Shown here piece by piece: positions 18,220 through 27,839 of a DNA stretch of 64,000 nucleotides; position 1 is the first letter of the stretch; every line of letters starts with the position of its first letter. The position numbers and the translations under genes were made by a program. The DNA is from Peptococcaceae bacterium (GTDB lineage: Bacteria; Bacillota; Desulfitobacteriia; Desulfitobacteriales; Syntrophobotulaceae): positions 1 to 64,000 of the forward strand of contig WRII01000004.1 in NCBI GenBank assembly GCA_009782825.1. Direction: 5' to 3'. The notes below the pieces were generated by a model. It did no database searches, was not told the DNA's origin, and worked only from the letters and a program-made list of their open reading frames with translations.

Positions 18220-19710
18220 TTATCGTGTCATCCCCATTGCTAATAAACTCTCAAGCATGCTGTCAATCATCGTGACAACCCGGGCCGCAGCATTGTAACT
18301 CTTTTGAAATCTCATGAGGTTAGTCATTTCTTCATCCAGAGACACGCCCGACACCATTTCCCGTTGATTGGACGCGTTGGTCAAAAGAATCTCCTGACCC
18401 TTTGTCATCCTTTGAGCTTGCTGAGACTCCACACCCAAGGCAGAAATCTGCGACCGATAATAATCCATCAGCGAGCTTGAATTTTTCACATCGCTGGGAA
18501 TGCCGGTAAACCCCGGATTTAAGCTCGCCCATCCCTGGGCCAGATTGGAAATGCGCAGGGCAATGCTGTTATCGCTGACAGCCACAGTAGTATCAATCAG
18601 TCCTGTCGCAATATTTTCCATTCCCGCCGTGCCCAGCAGCGCTGAATTCAGCGAAATCGATGTCAGGGTAAACCCGGCTCCGCCGTCATCGACAAAGAAC
18701 GGAATTCCCGTTCCCGTATAGGTCAGGCCCTGTCCCTCCTCATGAATGCTGTTCACAGCCAGCGCCAAAGCCTCCACCAAAGTATCCATCTGCTGCCGGA
18801 AGCTTACCAGGTACTCATCACGCATATCCAATGTGGATTTGAGCTTGCCATATCCGTCTTTAAGCTCCAGAGGATCTCCGCTGTCTGCCCATGTGACATG
18901 AAGCAGCCCATCCATATCCGCGTCGGCTTGTAACTCATAGGTCTTATCGGCGTTCACCAGAGGCTGGAGGGTATCCCCCATAATATAAACTTGATAGATT
19001 CCCACCTGACGTTCCGTAAAACGCGGATCCTGAGATTCCATCACTCTGACCGGCGCCAGAAAAGACAGCTCATCCACCAGAGAATCCCGCATATCTTTTA
19101 AATCATTAGGATTATCTCCGCACACCTCTAAACGGTGAATTTCAATATTCAGCCGCTTGATTTGCTCCGCCAGGTCATTGATAGACCGAACGCTGGTTTC
19201 CACTGTTATATTCAAATCATTGGTCATCTCGTTCAGCTGATTATCTACATGACGAAACGTATCAATCAGGGTCAGCGCACGCTCTCTCACCACAGCGCGA
19301 GCCCCGCTGTTCTGCGGATTCTCCGCCAATTGGCTCCACGCGTTCCAAAACTTGTCCAAATCCCCGCTGATACTATATTGATTAGGCTCGTTCACAAGAC
19401 CTTCCAAGACAGCTATAGACGTGGCACGGCTGCTCCAATAAAAATACTTCGCCGACTCATTGCGCCACTGATTATCCGTAAAAGCATCCCGGGTACGAAA
19501 GATCGTATCCACAGTGGATCCCGTCCCCAGACTCATGGTTCGGCCCATAGCCTGAAAACGCAAAGGAATTGCCGTTTCGATATTGGCGTTTTGACGCGAA
19601 TATCCTACTGTGTTGGAATTCGCGATATTATGACCCGTCACATTCAAAGCCGTCTGTTGCGAACGCAAAGCATTGTTGGCAATCTGAAGGCCAAAAAATG
19701 TTGAGTACAT
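18220..19710 (-). CDS. flgK: flagellar hook-associated protein 1 (FlgK)
   Basis: This 496-residue protein begins with the rod/hook N-terminal motif STFFGLQIANNALRSQQTAL and NVTGHNIANSNTVGYSRQ and ends with the matching C-terminal EEMTNLMRFQKSYNAAARV helix. It is the first junction protein between hook and filament. It has an AAGGAG before the ATG and lies in the order flgN-flgK-flgL. Confidence 0.97.
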   Translation of the reverse strand: MYSTFFGLQIANNALRSQQTALNVTGHNIANSNTVGYSRQNANIETAIPLRFQAMGRTMSLGTGSTVDTIFRTRDAFTDNQWRNESAKYFYWSSRATSIAVLEGLVNEPNQYSISGDLDKFWNAWSQLAENPQNSGARAVVRERALTLIDTFRHVDNQLNEMTNDLNITVETSVRSINDLAEQIKRLNIEIHRLEVCGDNPNDLKDMRDSLVDELSFLAPVRVMESQDPRFTERQVGIYQVYIMGDTLQPLVNADKTYELQADADMDGLLHVTWADSGDPLELKDGYGKLKSTLDMRDEYLVSFRQQMDTLVEALALAVNSIHEEGQGLTYTGTGIPFFVDDGGAGFTLTSISLNSALLGTAGMENIATGLIDTTVAVSDNSIALRISNLAQGWASLNPGFTGIPSDVKNSSSLMDYYRSQISALGVESQQAQRMTKGQEILLTNASNQREMVSGVSLDEEMTNLMRFQKSYNAAARVVTMIDSMLESLLAMGMTR

Positions 19711-19748
19711 ATCAATTCTCCTTTTTATGATAAAGATGTTGTTTTCAT

Positions 19749-20225
19749 TTACGCGTCGTGATCAATAACCCCCCGGGAAATCCCCGAACCGGGACTCGGC
19801 TTACTCACAAGAGTCCCGGGGCTGCCATACATCGGCTTGGTATCCCCAATAATACTCTGCAGCGAAAAATTAACATAGGCCAGTTGGCTGTCAATAAGCT
19901 GAGTATTGATACGGTTAATATCCTGCAGCTCCGTCATTTCTTCCCGCAGCCTCACTCCCAACCGGGTAAATTCAGGATAATCCTTTGCCAAGACAGAAAA
20001 ATTAAATCCCTGATCCAGGGTAAAAGAAGCCGTTCCTTCTGCACGATCGGCTTCAAGCTGGTGCAAATTCTGTATGATCTGTTCCTCTTCCCCGACAATA
20101 CGGTCAAGACTTACGTTGTCATGACTTATCAGAGCAGCTTGTTTATCCTTTTCCAAAAGAATCAGGTGCTGATGCAGCTCACTCTGATATTGTAAATTAT
20201 TGAAGAGAAATGTCATGTCTCGCAT
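19749..20225 (-). CDS. flgN: flagellar chaperone FlgN-like protein
   Basis: This 158-residue, mostly helical protein fits the FlgN (YvyG-type) export chaperones for FlgK and FlgL by length, helical heptad pattern (HLILLEKDKQAALISHD), Gly/Pro-rich tail and position between flgM and flgK. AAGGAGG precedes the ATG. Sequence conservation in this family is low, so the gene order carries much of the weight. Confidence 0.85.
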   Translation of the reverse strand: MRDMTFLFNNLQYQSELHQHLILLEKDKQAALISHDNVSLDRIVGEEEQIIQNLHQLEADRAEGTASFTLDQGFNFSVLAKDYPEFTRLGVRLREEMTELQDINRINTQLIDSQLAYVNFSLQSIIGDTKPMYGSPGTLVSKPSPGSGISRGVIDHDA

Positions 20226-20257
20226 ACGACATCCTCCTTATTGACTTAGTTTATCTT

Positions 20258-20530
20258 TTATTCTCCCAGCATTTTGCGAGCAATCAGCTGGCTGTCTATA
20301 ATAAAATTCCCGCTTTCAATTTTTGCGGCAATCTCTTGAACTCTCTCTTCTCTTATATCGGGTATCTCTTTCGTTTTCTGAAGAACTTTTTGCATCAATT
20401 GAGCCTGTCCAGAAACTTCTACATTATCCAGCTTAGAGACATGCTTCGTTTTTTCTGCTGCTGACACTTCTGCGCTTTTGGGATTCGTCATCAGATTAAC
20501 CATGTTTACATTAACGCCGTCGATTTTCAT
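20258..20530 (-). CDS. flgM: anti-sigma-28 factor FlgM
   Basis: This 90-residue protein has the FlgM C-terminal sigma-binding region: REERVQEIAAKIESGNFIID followed by SQLIARKML. It holds the flagellar sigma factor until the hook is complete and FlgM is exported. It is the first gene of this minus-strand flagellar run. Upstream at about 20600-20607 a GCCGATGT octamer resembles the -10 of sigma-28 promoters, but the -35 part is weak. Confidence 0.95.
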   Translation of the reverse strand: MKIDGVNVNMVNLMTNPKSAEVSAAEKTKHVSKLDNVEVSGQAQLMQKVLQKTKEIPDIREERVQEIAAKIESGNFIIDSQLIARKMLGE

Positions 20531-20630
20531 TTATAAATACACCTCGTTAAATTATGTTTTGAAGGATAAGCTGAGTCGCCTTGTTCCTCCTAATGAATAC
20601 ATCGGCACGTTTTCAGTTTTCTTCAATCCA

Positions 20631-20673
20631 ATTAATGACTAATAATGACTAATAATGACTAATCTTGACTAAT
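20631..20673. repeat. 10-bp tandem array ATAATGACTA
   Basis: Four copies of ATAATGACTA lie in the divergent spacer between flgM and yaaR. The last copy has CTT for AAT. Confidence 0.92.
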
Positions 20674-20817
20674 TGAAAAATCAATTTTTGGATAAGATAA
20701 TAAGCGCAGGCTGCACTCGTAAATAGCCAATGACTTACGAGAACAAACCACCTTGTTTTTCATTAATGTTTTGCAGACCTAAGCAGCCGACATCTTTTCC
20801 GGGAGGAATTTATTTTC

Positions 20818-21252
20818 ATGCGCGTCAATCCTGCAGATAAAAACCCCATTATTGGAGCTCCCAACATCGTCACCTCCGAAAAAAGCCGGGGGGATTTCGA
20901 TACCATGCTCATAAGATCCCAAAAGATCCAAGAACATGAACTCAGCTATTTCCTCACTCAGCTCGAAGAGCAAGGTAAAAAACTCTCCGAATCCATGTCC
21001 TCAAAAGATCTGATCAAATTTAAAAATATGATCAAAAGTTTTCTGCAATCCACCTTTGGGCAAAGCCGTCAGATGCAGGAAGAATCCATGTGGGATTTCC
21101 GCGGTCAGCCCAGAATCATGGCCCGAGTCTCCAAAGTCAATCAAGCCTTGGAAGAGCTGGGGGAACATGTGCTGTCCCGCCAGGCGGAACCCATGGAAAT
21201 TCTTAATAAAATTGGTGAGATCAAAGGTCTGATTATTGATCTCTTTGGGTAA
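20818..21252 (+). CDS. yaaR: YaaR family protein (DUF327)
   Basis: This 144-residue helical protein matches YaaR/DUF327 through FDTMLIRSQKIQEHELSYFL, the central DLIKFKNMIKSFLQ and the C-terminal ILNKIGEIKGLIIDLFG. Its function is not established; in Firmicutes it is often near flagellar or housekeeping genes. GGGAGGAA precedes the ATG. It is followed 37 bp later by cheR. Confidence 0.88.
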   Translation: MRVNPADKNPIIGAPNIVTSEKSRGDFDTMLIRSQKIQEHELSYFLTQLEEQGKKLSESMSSKDLIKFKNMIKSFLQSTFGQSRQMQEESMWDFRGQPRIMARVSKVNQALEELGEHVLSRQAEPMEILNKIGEIKGLIIDLFG

Positions 21253-21289
21253 ATTATCGAATATTGAACTCGGCGCGGGAGGGGAAAAG

Positions 21290-22111
21290 ATGTCTTTCAG
21301 CCGGAAACCGGATATCAGCCAAATCATCACTCAGGTGACCACTTATGAGAAATTTAAAGACACCTATTTAAAGCTCAGTGGTTTGGATCTGACCTTTTAT
21401 AAAGAAGCGCAAATGAAACGCCGTATCCATAGTTTTATGACATCCAACGGATTCGGTGATGATTATACAGGCTTTTTAAAAAAACTCAGCCTGGACGAAT
21501 CCTTATTTGACCTTTTTTTTAAGCACTTGACCATCAATGTCACCCAGTTCTTTCGTGACACCAAGTATTGGGACTCCTTTGTCCAGAGCATCATCCCCAG
21601 CCTCCTGCAAACCCGGGATACCCTCAAGCTGTGGAGCGCCGGATGTTCCAGCGGCCAGGAACCCTATACCATGGCCATGATTTTTGCCGAGTATTTTCCT
21701 CGCGCCCACTTCTCCATTCTGGCCACAGATATTGATGTCAAAGTCCTCGATCAGGCCAAAGCCGGCGTCTATAACGAACGGGATTTTGCCACGACTCCCA
21801 AAACCCTGATCGATAAATACCTGACTAAAAAAGACGGCCATTCCTATGAGGTCAGCCCTTCTCTGAAAAGGAACATCACCTTCCAGGCCCAGAACCTTCT
21901 TATCGATACTTTTCCGCCCAACATGGACTTTATCGCCTGCCGCAATGTTGTTATCTATTTTACGGATGAGGCCAAAAGCACCCTCTATCAAAAATTCAGC
22001 CAATCTCTGTCCCCGGGAGGCATCCTGTTCACAGGCAGCACTGAACATATCTTTGGGGCGGCTCATTTGGGGCTGCACTCTAAAACACCGTTTTTTTATT
22101 GTAAGGTGTAA
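21290..22111 (+). CDS. cheR: chemotaxis protein methyltransferase CheR
   Basis: This 273-residue protein has an N-terminal helical CheR domain (LDLTFYKEAQMKRRI) and a SAM-binding domain with LWSAGCSSGQEPYTMAMI and the later IACRNVVIYF and GGILFTGSTEHI motifs. It methylates glutamates on chemoreceptors. The ATG at 21290 follows GGGAGGGG and is preferred to an upstream start inside yaaR. No cheB or receptor is nearby. Its 3' end overlaps convergent hpt by 32 bp. Confidence 0.95.
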   Translation: MSFSRKPDISQIITQVTTYEKFKDTYLKLSGLDLTFYKEAQMKRRIHSFMTSNGFGDDYTGFLKKLSLDESLFDLFFKHLTINVTQFFRDTKYWDSFVQSIIPSLLQTRDTLKLWSAGCSSGQEPYTMAMIFAEYFPRAHFSILATDIDVKVLDQAKAGVYNERDFATTPKTLIDKYLTKKDGHSYEVSPSLKRNITFQAQNLLIDTFPPNMDFIACRNVVIYFTDEAKSTLYQKFSQSLSPGGILFTGSTEHIFGAAHLGLHSKTPFFYCKV

Positions 22112-22682
22112 ATTTACAGCCCACATTCTCCCCACTTTTCACCACCGCCACATAAGGCAGATTGCGGTAACATTCCGAACAATCCATGCCGTATCCCACG
22201 ACAAAAGCGTCCGGAATAACGAACCCGTTGTAGTCAGCTGTTATGGGCGCTTCCCTTCTGTCAGGCTTGTCCAGAAAAGTGACAATTTTGAAGCTCAAGG
22301 GTTTCCGGCGCAAAAAGTTTTCCTTCAGATAAGCAAGTGTCAGGCCCGTATCCACAATATCCTCAACCATCAGGACATGGTAGTTCTCCAGGGACGCGTC
22401 AAGATCCTTAAGGATTTTAACCGCGCCGATGGAAGACGTCGCTTTGCCATAGCTGGACACCGAAATAAAGTCAAAGGCCAGCGGCAGATCGATAGCCCGG
22501 CACAGATCCGCATAAAAAGGAACAACTCCTTTCATCACGCCAATAGCGAGAATGTTGGGCTCATCGGCTTCCTTGTCCACCAAGTGCCGGTAATCCTGTG
22601 TAATCTGTTCCCCCAGTTCGCGTACACGTGTGGTAATCTCTGTCTCTGTCAGCAGCACCCGTTCTAATTCCAGTAGAGGCAT
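22080..22682 (-). CDS. hpt: hypoxanthine phosphoribosyltransferase
   Basis: This 200-residue type I phosphoribosyltransferase has the PRPP-binding motif VLMVEDIVDTGLTL and the purine-binding VVGYGMDCSECYRNLPY. It salvages hypoxanthine and guanine to IMP and GMP. It has about 20 extra C-terminal residues compared with typical bacterial HPRTs, lying over the cheR 3' end, perhaps created by read-through after loss of an older stop. AAAGGAC precedes the ATG. Confidence 0.96.
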   Translation of the reverse strand: MPLLELERVLLTETEITTRVRELGEQITQDYRHLVDKEADEPNILAIGVMKGVVPFYADLCRAIDLPLAFDFISVSSYGKATSSIGAVKILKDLDASLENYHVLMVEDIVDTGLTLAYLKENFLRRKPLSFKIVTFLDKPDRREAPITADYNGFVIPDAFVVGYGMDCSECYRNLPYVAVVKSGENVGCKFTPYNKKTVF

Positions 22683-22740
22683 AGTGTGTGTCCTTTCATG
22701 CCCGCGCCTCCTCTATTCTTTGACGATGTCGGGTTTTTAT

Positions 22741-23100
22741 CTATTCTTCCGCGTCTTCAATCATTCGGCGAAGCTCTCCGGCTTCCCCCGCAGACAGTTT
22801 CCTGTCCTGTAAGAATGTTGCCAAAAGCGTAGGCAGTGACCCGTCAAAGGTGCGGTTAAGCAAGGCTTCGCCTTCATATTTCTGGACTTGTTCATTTGTA
22901 ACTAACGATGTTACTATTGTGTTGACATTCTGAAGAACTCCCCGGTCACAGAGCTTTTTGAGCACTGTATAAGTTGTTGATTTTTTCCAGCCCAAGCGTT
23001 TATGGCAAATCTTCACAAGCTCGGTGGAATTGATGGGTTCAACTTCCCAGATAATCGTCGCAAACCTGTATTCAGCATCAAATAATTTGTATTTGTCCAT
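22741..23100 (-). CDS. BlaI/MecI/CopY family transcriptional repressor
   Basis: This 119-residue protein shows the family's winged helix (GWKKSTTYTVLKKLCDRGVL, the recognition region) and a C-terminal dimerisation helix (DRKLSAGEAGELRRMIEDA). Such repressors usually pair with a BlaR1-type membrane protease or a copper pump, but neither is adjacent; hpt follows 58 bp downstream. The dyad-rich spacer upstream could hold its operator, but I could not define one. Confidence 0.9.
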   Translation of the reverse strand: MDKYKLFDAEYRFATIIWEVEPINSTELVKICHKRLGWKKSTTYTVLKKLCDRGVLQNVNTIVTSLVTNEQVQKYEGEALLNRTFDGSLPTLLATFLQDRKLSAGEAGELRRMIEDAEE

Positions 23101-23216
23101 AATAAACCTCTATAAACTTGTAAATGATAGATTCAATGTACATAAATTTATCATCTTAACCCCTGCTTGTCAACAAATTTTTCCGCGCAACATTTTCTTC
23201 GGCTTCATCACACATC

Positions 23217-23256
23217 ACACATATTGACACATATTGACACCTTATATTGACACCTG
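23217..23256. repeat. tandem array ACATATTGAC that multiplies TTGACA
   Basis: Three or four copies of about 10-14 bp; each carries a TTGACA -35-like hexamer. It lies directly upstream of the VWA/PotD hybrid gene. Confidence 0.9.
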
Positions 23257-23274
23257 TCGCATAAATGCTACAAT
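23247..23274 (+). promoter_or_regulatory. probable sigma-A promoter of the VWA/PotD hybrid gene
   Basis: TTGACA (23247-23252), 16-bp spacer, TACAAT (23269-23274), 35 bp before the TTG start. The -35 box is the last copy of the tandem array. Confidence 0.65.
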
Positions 23275-23309
23275 TATTTTATAGAATCTGTGAAAAGGGG
23301 GACAAAAGA

Positions 23310-25746
23310 TTGAAGAAATCTAACATCGTTATACTTGGTGTCATTGCGGTCGTGGTATTCGGAATCATTTTTGGAATTGTCTCATTTACGGAAAATTGGG
23401 GCAAAAGCAGAGACCAAGTTGACACCGAAGCCGCCATGAAAAATCTAGACAGACTGTACTCCCAACTCAATATCAGCAAACCAACCCCGAAAAAAGACGC
23501 CGATTATCAAGACACAGATGAAAACGCCGAAAAAATCGCGGTGTTACCCGACATCGGAGAGTATCCCTTCGTCGTCAATCCCACGACAGACAATTTTCTG
23601 ACGATCTACTCCTCATTGGAAAAAATCGATTGGCTGATCGAAGCCGCGAATAAATTCAACCAAAGCGCTCCAACGGCCGACAACCATCCTATATCCGTAG
23701 GCATACGCGCCATTCCCGGCAATTTGGGCGCGGATTTCATATCCTCCGACAAATACAGACCAGACGTCTACGCACCGTCAAGCGAAATCTACGGCGACAT
23801 GCTGATCGGTCAAGGCGTCAAAGCCGCCTTAGTCGAAAAAAGCCTTGCCGGTAACCTGACCGGCGTGGTCATGACCCAGAAAATGAATGACGACCTCACC
23901 AACAAATACGGCGCCCTGAACAGCGAAACAATCATCGAAGCTGTCTTGAACAACGGACTCACCCTGGGGTACACAACACCCCTGTCCAACGAAGACGGAT
24001 TCAATTTCATCTTGACGCTGCTGGCCGACTCCGACAGCAACAACCCGTTGAGCGACAACGCCATAGAAAGACTGCGGAAATTTCAAGACAAAATTCCGTT
24101 CATCTCATATGACATCGACCAGCTAAAAGCGTCTCTAACCGGCGGCGCCTTAGACGCCATCATACTGAACCATCAGGCCTACACGAACTCACCCAACCTA
24201 GCAGGCCATTACACCTTTGTGCCGATCGGAATCCGACAAGACAACCCCGTTTATGAAATCGGTGACCTGTCCGCCCTCAAAAAACAGATAACCGCCCAAT
24301 TCATAGCGTTCTGCAAGAACCCTGACTCACAAAAATCCGCCGCCGAAAAAGGGTTCAACAACTTACAAGACTACGTCGGCGCCGCCCCCATGAACGGCAC
24401 AACAATCCTGCAAGCCCAAGAAATCTACAAAAAAGAAAAGAACGGTTCCAGCGATCTGACCGCCGTATTCGTCGCCGATATCTCTGGCAGTATGGAAGGC
24501 TCTCCCCTCTTGAACCTAAAAGCAAGCCTGAACCGCGCGGCCGGCATAATAGACTCAAACACAAACATCGGGCTGGTCACCTTTTCGGACACCGTCACCA
24601 TCGACGTGCCCATAGCGAAATTTGACAACACCCAAAGATCGTACTTCTCCAACGCCGTAAAATCCATGCGTGCCAGCGGCAGCACAGCGATGTTTGACGC
24701 CATCGTAGTCGCGCAAAAAAATGCTTATGGACGCAAAAAGCCGCAATCCTAACACCAAGCTGATGCTCTTCGTCCTGACTGACGGCGAATCAAACCGCGG
24801 CTTCGTTTTCAAAGATATTGAGAACATAGCCAAAGGAACCAGAATCCCCATCTACACCATAGGGTACAACGCGGATCTCGATGTTCTGCAAGAACTATCC
24901 GACATCAACGAAGATATGTATGATGGCATCACCAAAAACCCTAACTCGTATGATGTCTTGGTACCCTCCGACTACACCATTGACCGCCTGATTAAAGAAG
25001 GAAACCTGGCCAAGATCGAAAGAGACAAAGTCCCCAACATCGCCAATGTTGCAGAAGAATATCTCAGTCCCGCCTACGATCCTGACAACGATTACGTTGT
25101 GCCCTATATGGTAGGAACTTTAGGCATCCTTTACAACAAAAAACAGGTTACAGAACCTGTTGACAGCTGGAACGTGTTGCTGGATTCCCGATACAGCGGA
25201 AAAACCTTGATGCTGGACTCTCAACGAGACATGATTGGCGCCACGCTAAAAATGCTGGGATACAGCATGAATTCAAGCGATGACTCCGAATTAGCCCAAG
25301 CCAAATCCAGTTTATCGACCATGCGATCCCTTGCCCAATCCCGCAATGAAAGTGACGAAATCCTCGACAAACTGGTCGCCGGCGAAGGAATTATGGGTGT
25401 TGTCTACTCAGGCGACGCCAAAATCGCCATAGACAGGAATCCCAATTTAGCCTACGTGATTCCAAGCGAGGGATCCAACAAATGGGTTGACGGATTCGTT
25501 ATTTTGAAAAACACCCAGCACGCTGAAGCGGCGCAGAAATTCATTAACTTTATGTGCCGTCCCAATATAGCGGTCCGAAACATGTCGACAATCGGTTACA
25601 CCTCGTCGATCAAAGGCGCCTGGTTCGAGTTCAATGAGAATAAAATCATGTTCCCGTCAGCGGAAGAGCTTGGACGCTGCGAGGCGTTTCTATACGACGC
25701 CCAAGCTACGCAGAAATACTCGAAGCTATGGTTAGAGATTCGTTGA
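23310..25746 (+). pseudogene. membrane-anchored binding-protein/VWA protein joined to a PotD-like domain; frameshifted
   Basis: Translation from a TTG start (AAAGGGGG upstream) gives one N-terminal membrane anchor, a periplasmic-binding-like region (about residues 50-370), then a von Willebrand A domain with the MIDAS motif DISGSM. The frame stops at 24752, but the VWA domain continues in another frame from about 24719: dropping one A from the A7 run at 24714-24720 joins them perfectly and restores the next VWA element FVLTDGES. Around 24900-24915 the VWA sequence (LQELSDINE) runs straight into a PotD-type polyamine-binding protein lacking its signal peptide and first strands (SYDVLVPSDYTIDRL, then PYMVGTLGILYN, to the PotD C-terminus). 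It therefore looks like a deletion fusion of a VWA gene with a potD gene, plus a homopolymer frameshift. Expression may rely on slippage, or the gene may be dead. Confidence 0.8.
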
Positions 25747-25747
25747 T

Positions 25748-26371
25748 TCAGAGACGATTTTGATAGTAAAATACCGCCAATTGCGTCCTATCCCGAAGCT
25801 CCAGCTTCTCAAGGATGAGGCTGAGATAATTCCTTACAGTCCCCTCGCTCAAATAGAGACTATCCGCGATTTCCTTATTATTCAGCCCCTTCGCCACATG
25901 TTCAATAATCGCCGTTTCGCGGTCGCTAATATTGTATCCAGATAAATTCAGTTTCCCCTGCCGGCTTAAAAAGGACGGAAGTTTGGCCACAATTTCATCC
26001 CCAAACACACTCTGCCCCGACATAACAGCCTTGAGGGCCGGGGCAATGGCTTCGGCATTCTGCTTGATCAGATATCCTTTTGCGCCCATATGGAGCGCTT
26101 TTACAATGTACTCATTATCAGAAAAAGTTGTCAGGAACAGAATCCTCGCCTTCGGATGTCTGCGCAAGATCTGCTCTCCTGCGCCCAAGCCGCCCAGTCC
26201 GTCCATCTGGATATCCATCAGCAGAATATCCGGTTGGGCGCTCTCATACAGGTCAATCGCTTCCTCGCCGCTGGTCCCCACAGCGACGACCTCAATTGCG
26301 GGGTCGGCCCGCAATATCGTTGTGAGTGATGCACAGATAAAGCTGTCATCATCAATAATTATAATCTTCAT
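25748..26371 (-). CDS. NarL/FixJ-type response regulator
   Basis: This 207-residue regulator has a receiver domain (IIIIDDDSF acidic pocket, phospho-acceptor Asp in ILLMDIQMDG, LTTFSD, and Lys in GYLIK) and a LuxR-type HTH (ISDRETAIIEHVAKGLNNKE, LSEGTVRNYLSLILEKL). The ATG at 26371 has AAGGAG upstream. It directly follows its histidine kinase and lies on the opposite strand to an ABC-2 exporter, which is its likely target. Confidence 0.94.
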   Translation of the reverse strand: MKIIIIDDDSFICASLTTILRADPAIEVVAVGTSGEEAIDLYESAQPDILLMDIQMDGLGGLGAGEQILRRHPKARILFLTTFSDNEYIVKALHMGAKGYLIKQNAEAIAPALKAVMSGQSVFGDEIVAKLPSFLSRQGKLNLSGYNISDRETAIIEHVAKGLNNKEIADSLYLSEGTVRNYLSLILEKLELRDRTQLAVFYYQNRL

Positions 26372-26376
26372 TGATC

Positions 26377-27588
26377 TCAATTCTCCTTATCATTATCATC
26401 AGAATGATCTCCCTTGGGGACAGATATGAATATCTTGAACCCTTTATCCTGTTCCGTACGAAAAATCCCGCCAAGAGCCTCCACGCGGTCAGCCATGTTC
26501 CTTAGCCCGATCCCCACCGGGAATCCATCCGCCTTGGCTTTATCCGCCTTGGCTTTATCCGCCTTGGCTTTATCCACCTTGGATCTATCCACCGTGGAGA
26601 CATTCCGGGCAGTTCCGTTGTCTCCAATAATCATCTGGCAGAACGCGGGATGCTCAGTTACAGTGATATAAGCCTCCGTGGCATGGCTATGCCTTGCAAT
26701 ATTGCTGAGGGCTTCTCGCACAATAGAAGCAAAGCAGTATTTTAGAGCGCCGGGCAGCTCTCCGGCATCATAACGCAATTTGACCGGACAAAACTTGAAT
26801 CCGTTGATCATGGTCTCCAGCTGAACTCTAAGATCAACGGAGTCATCATGCAAGTCATGGACACTGTTTCGGATGCTGTCCATAGCATCCGACAGCGTTC
26901 CTTTGATCAAATCCACTTCATTAACCAAGCTGCCATCTTCAGTACGGGCCACGCGCAGGGCCCCGAGCTGCAAAATGGAGCGCGTCAGCAAATGACCGAC
27001 ATTATCGTGTATCTCCCGAGCAATACGATTGCGTTCCGCCAGCGTTGCCAGCCGTATTTCGTAGTCCTGTCTCTCCATCAGGTCACGGTTCTTCTGTTCC
27101 ATAAACGCAGCTCGTTCCTTTGTATCGTCCGTCAGCGCAAAAAACTCACTGCGGATTCTTAGGTGAGCAGATGTCCTGTATTGCAGCAGGAAGGCTGCTC
27201 CCGAGGCACAAACAACAACCGCCGGGAGGTGCAAATTCCCCGCGAACAAACAGGCCGGCAGCGCCACAATCCAACAAAGCCGCAATACCCATTTACGTAT
27301 ACGCAAAGGTCCTTCACCTGCGAGGTTTGTGAAGCTCGTACTTCCTCCGGCGCAGTCGTAAACAATCAATGGCAGAAAAGCAACACATTCGGGCACACAT
27401 AAACATAGCGCGATATAGAAAACGCACAAATACACCGGAATCTTGTTTTCAAAATAACTGTTTAATGAACTGACAGCCACCGCCCCAAGCACAGTAATAA
27501 CAGAAATCCATTGGATATCTGTGAAAGACAGCGCCAGAAGGCACAGCCCGAATAATATCAGCTTGTCAATCAAAATCAATATGTGCAT
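26377..27588 (-). CDS. sensor histidine kinase (HisKA_3 type)
   Basis: The protein of about 403 residues has an N-terminal hydrophobic sensor part with about five to six membrane segments, a HisKA_3 phosphoacceptor (AERNRIAREIHDNVGHLL) and a GHKL ATPase (N box near EALSNIARHS, DNGTARN, GIGLRNMADRV). Its ATP-lid region, between the DNG and GIGLRNM boxes, carries a five-residue tandem array (DKAKA units), an unusual place for an expansion. Such kinases of the DesK/LiaS class often sense envelope stress or lipids. The ATG at 27588 is preferred. Confidence 0.92.
   Translation of the reverse strand: MHILILIDKLILFGLCLLALSFTDIQWISVITVLGAVAVSSLNSYFENKIPVYLCVFYIALCLCVPECVAFLPLIVYDCAGGSTSFTNLAGEGPLRIRKWVLRLCWIVALPACLFAGNLHLPAVVVCASGAAFLLQYRTSAHLRIRSEFFALTDDTKERAAFMEQKNRDLMERQDYEIRLATLAERNRIAREIHDNVGHLLTRSILQLGALRVARTEDGSLVNEVDLIKGTLSDAMDSIRNSVHDLHDDSVDLRVQLETMINGFKFCPVKLRYDAGELPGALKYCFASIVREALSNIARHSHATEAYITVTEHPAFCQMIIGDNGTARNVSTVDRSKVDKAKADKAKADKAKADGFPVGIGLRNMADRVEALGGIFRTEQDKGFKIFISVPKGDHSDDNDKEN
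26525..26595 (-). repeat. 15-bp in-frame tandem array in the histidine kinase ATP lid
   Basis: About five copies of TTATCCGCCTTGGCT-type units (plus-strand view) encode repeated DKAKA residues. Confidence 0.92.
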
Positions 27589-27644
27589 ACACGCTCTGTT
27601 CCTTTTTAGGGGCTGTAAGTCATTATAGCATATCACTGGGGAAC

Positions 27645-27735
27645 TCCGTCATAACATTTCCGTCATCTCCGTCATGATCGTCATCTCCATCATGACCGTC
27701 ATCTCCGTCATGATCTCCGTCATGACATTTGTCAC
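27645..27735. repeat. tandem array (CCGTCATCTCCGTCATGAT-type units)
   Basis: Degenerate units of about 9-18 bp built from CCGTCAT and TCTCCGTCATGA occupy much of the divergent spacer between the two-component genes and the ABC exporter. Confidence 0.9.
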
Positions 27736-27839
27736 AAAAAATACGGCCAATATCATGATAATAATCACTATTTTTTAATAGACATCTTGATATACTAGAC
27801 TCAGCAACACTGGACTGAGGCAGAAAGGAGACTATCCGT

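Noticed and set aside
22080-22111. hpt/cheR overlap as a frameshift or misassembly
   Set aside because: Both C-termini read sensibly; a 32-bp convergent overlap is acceptable.
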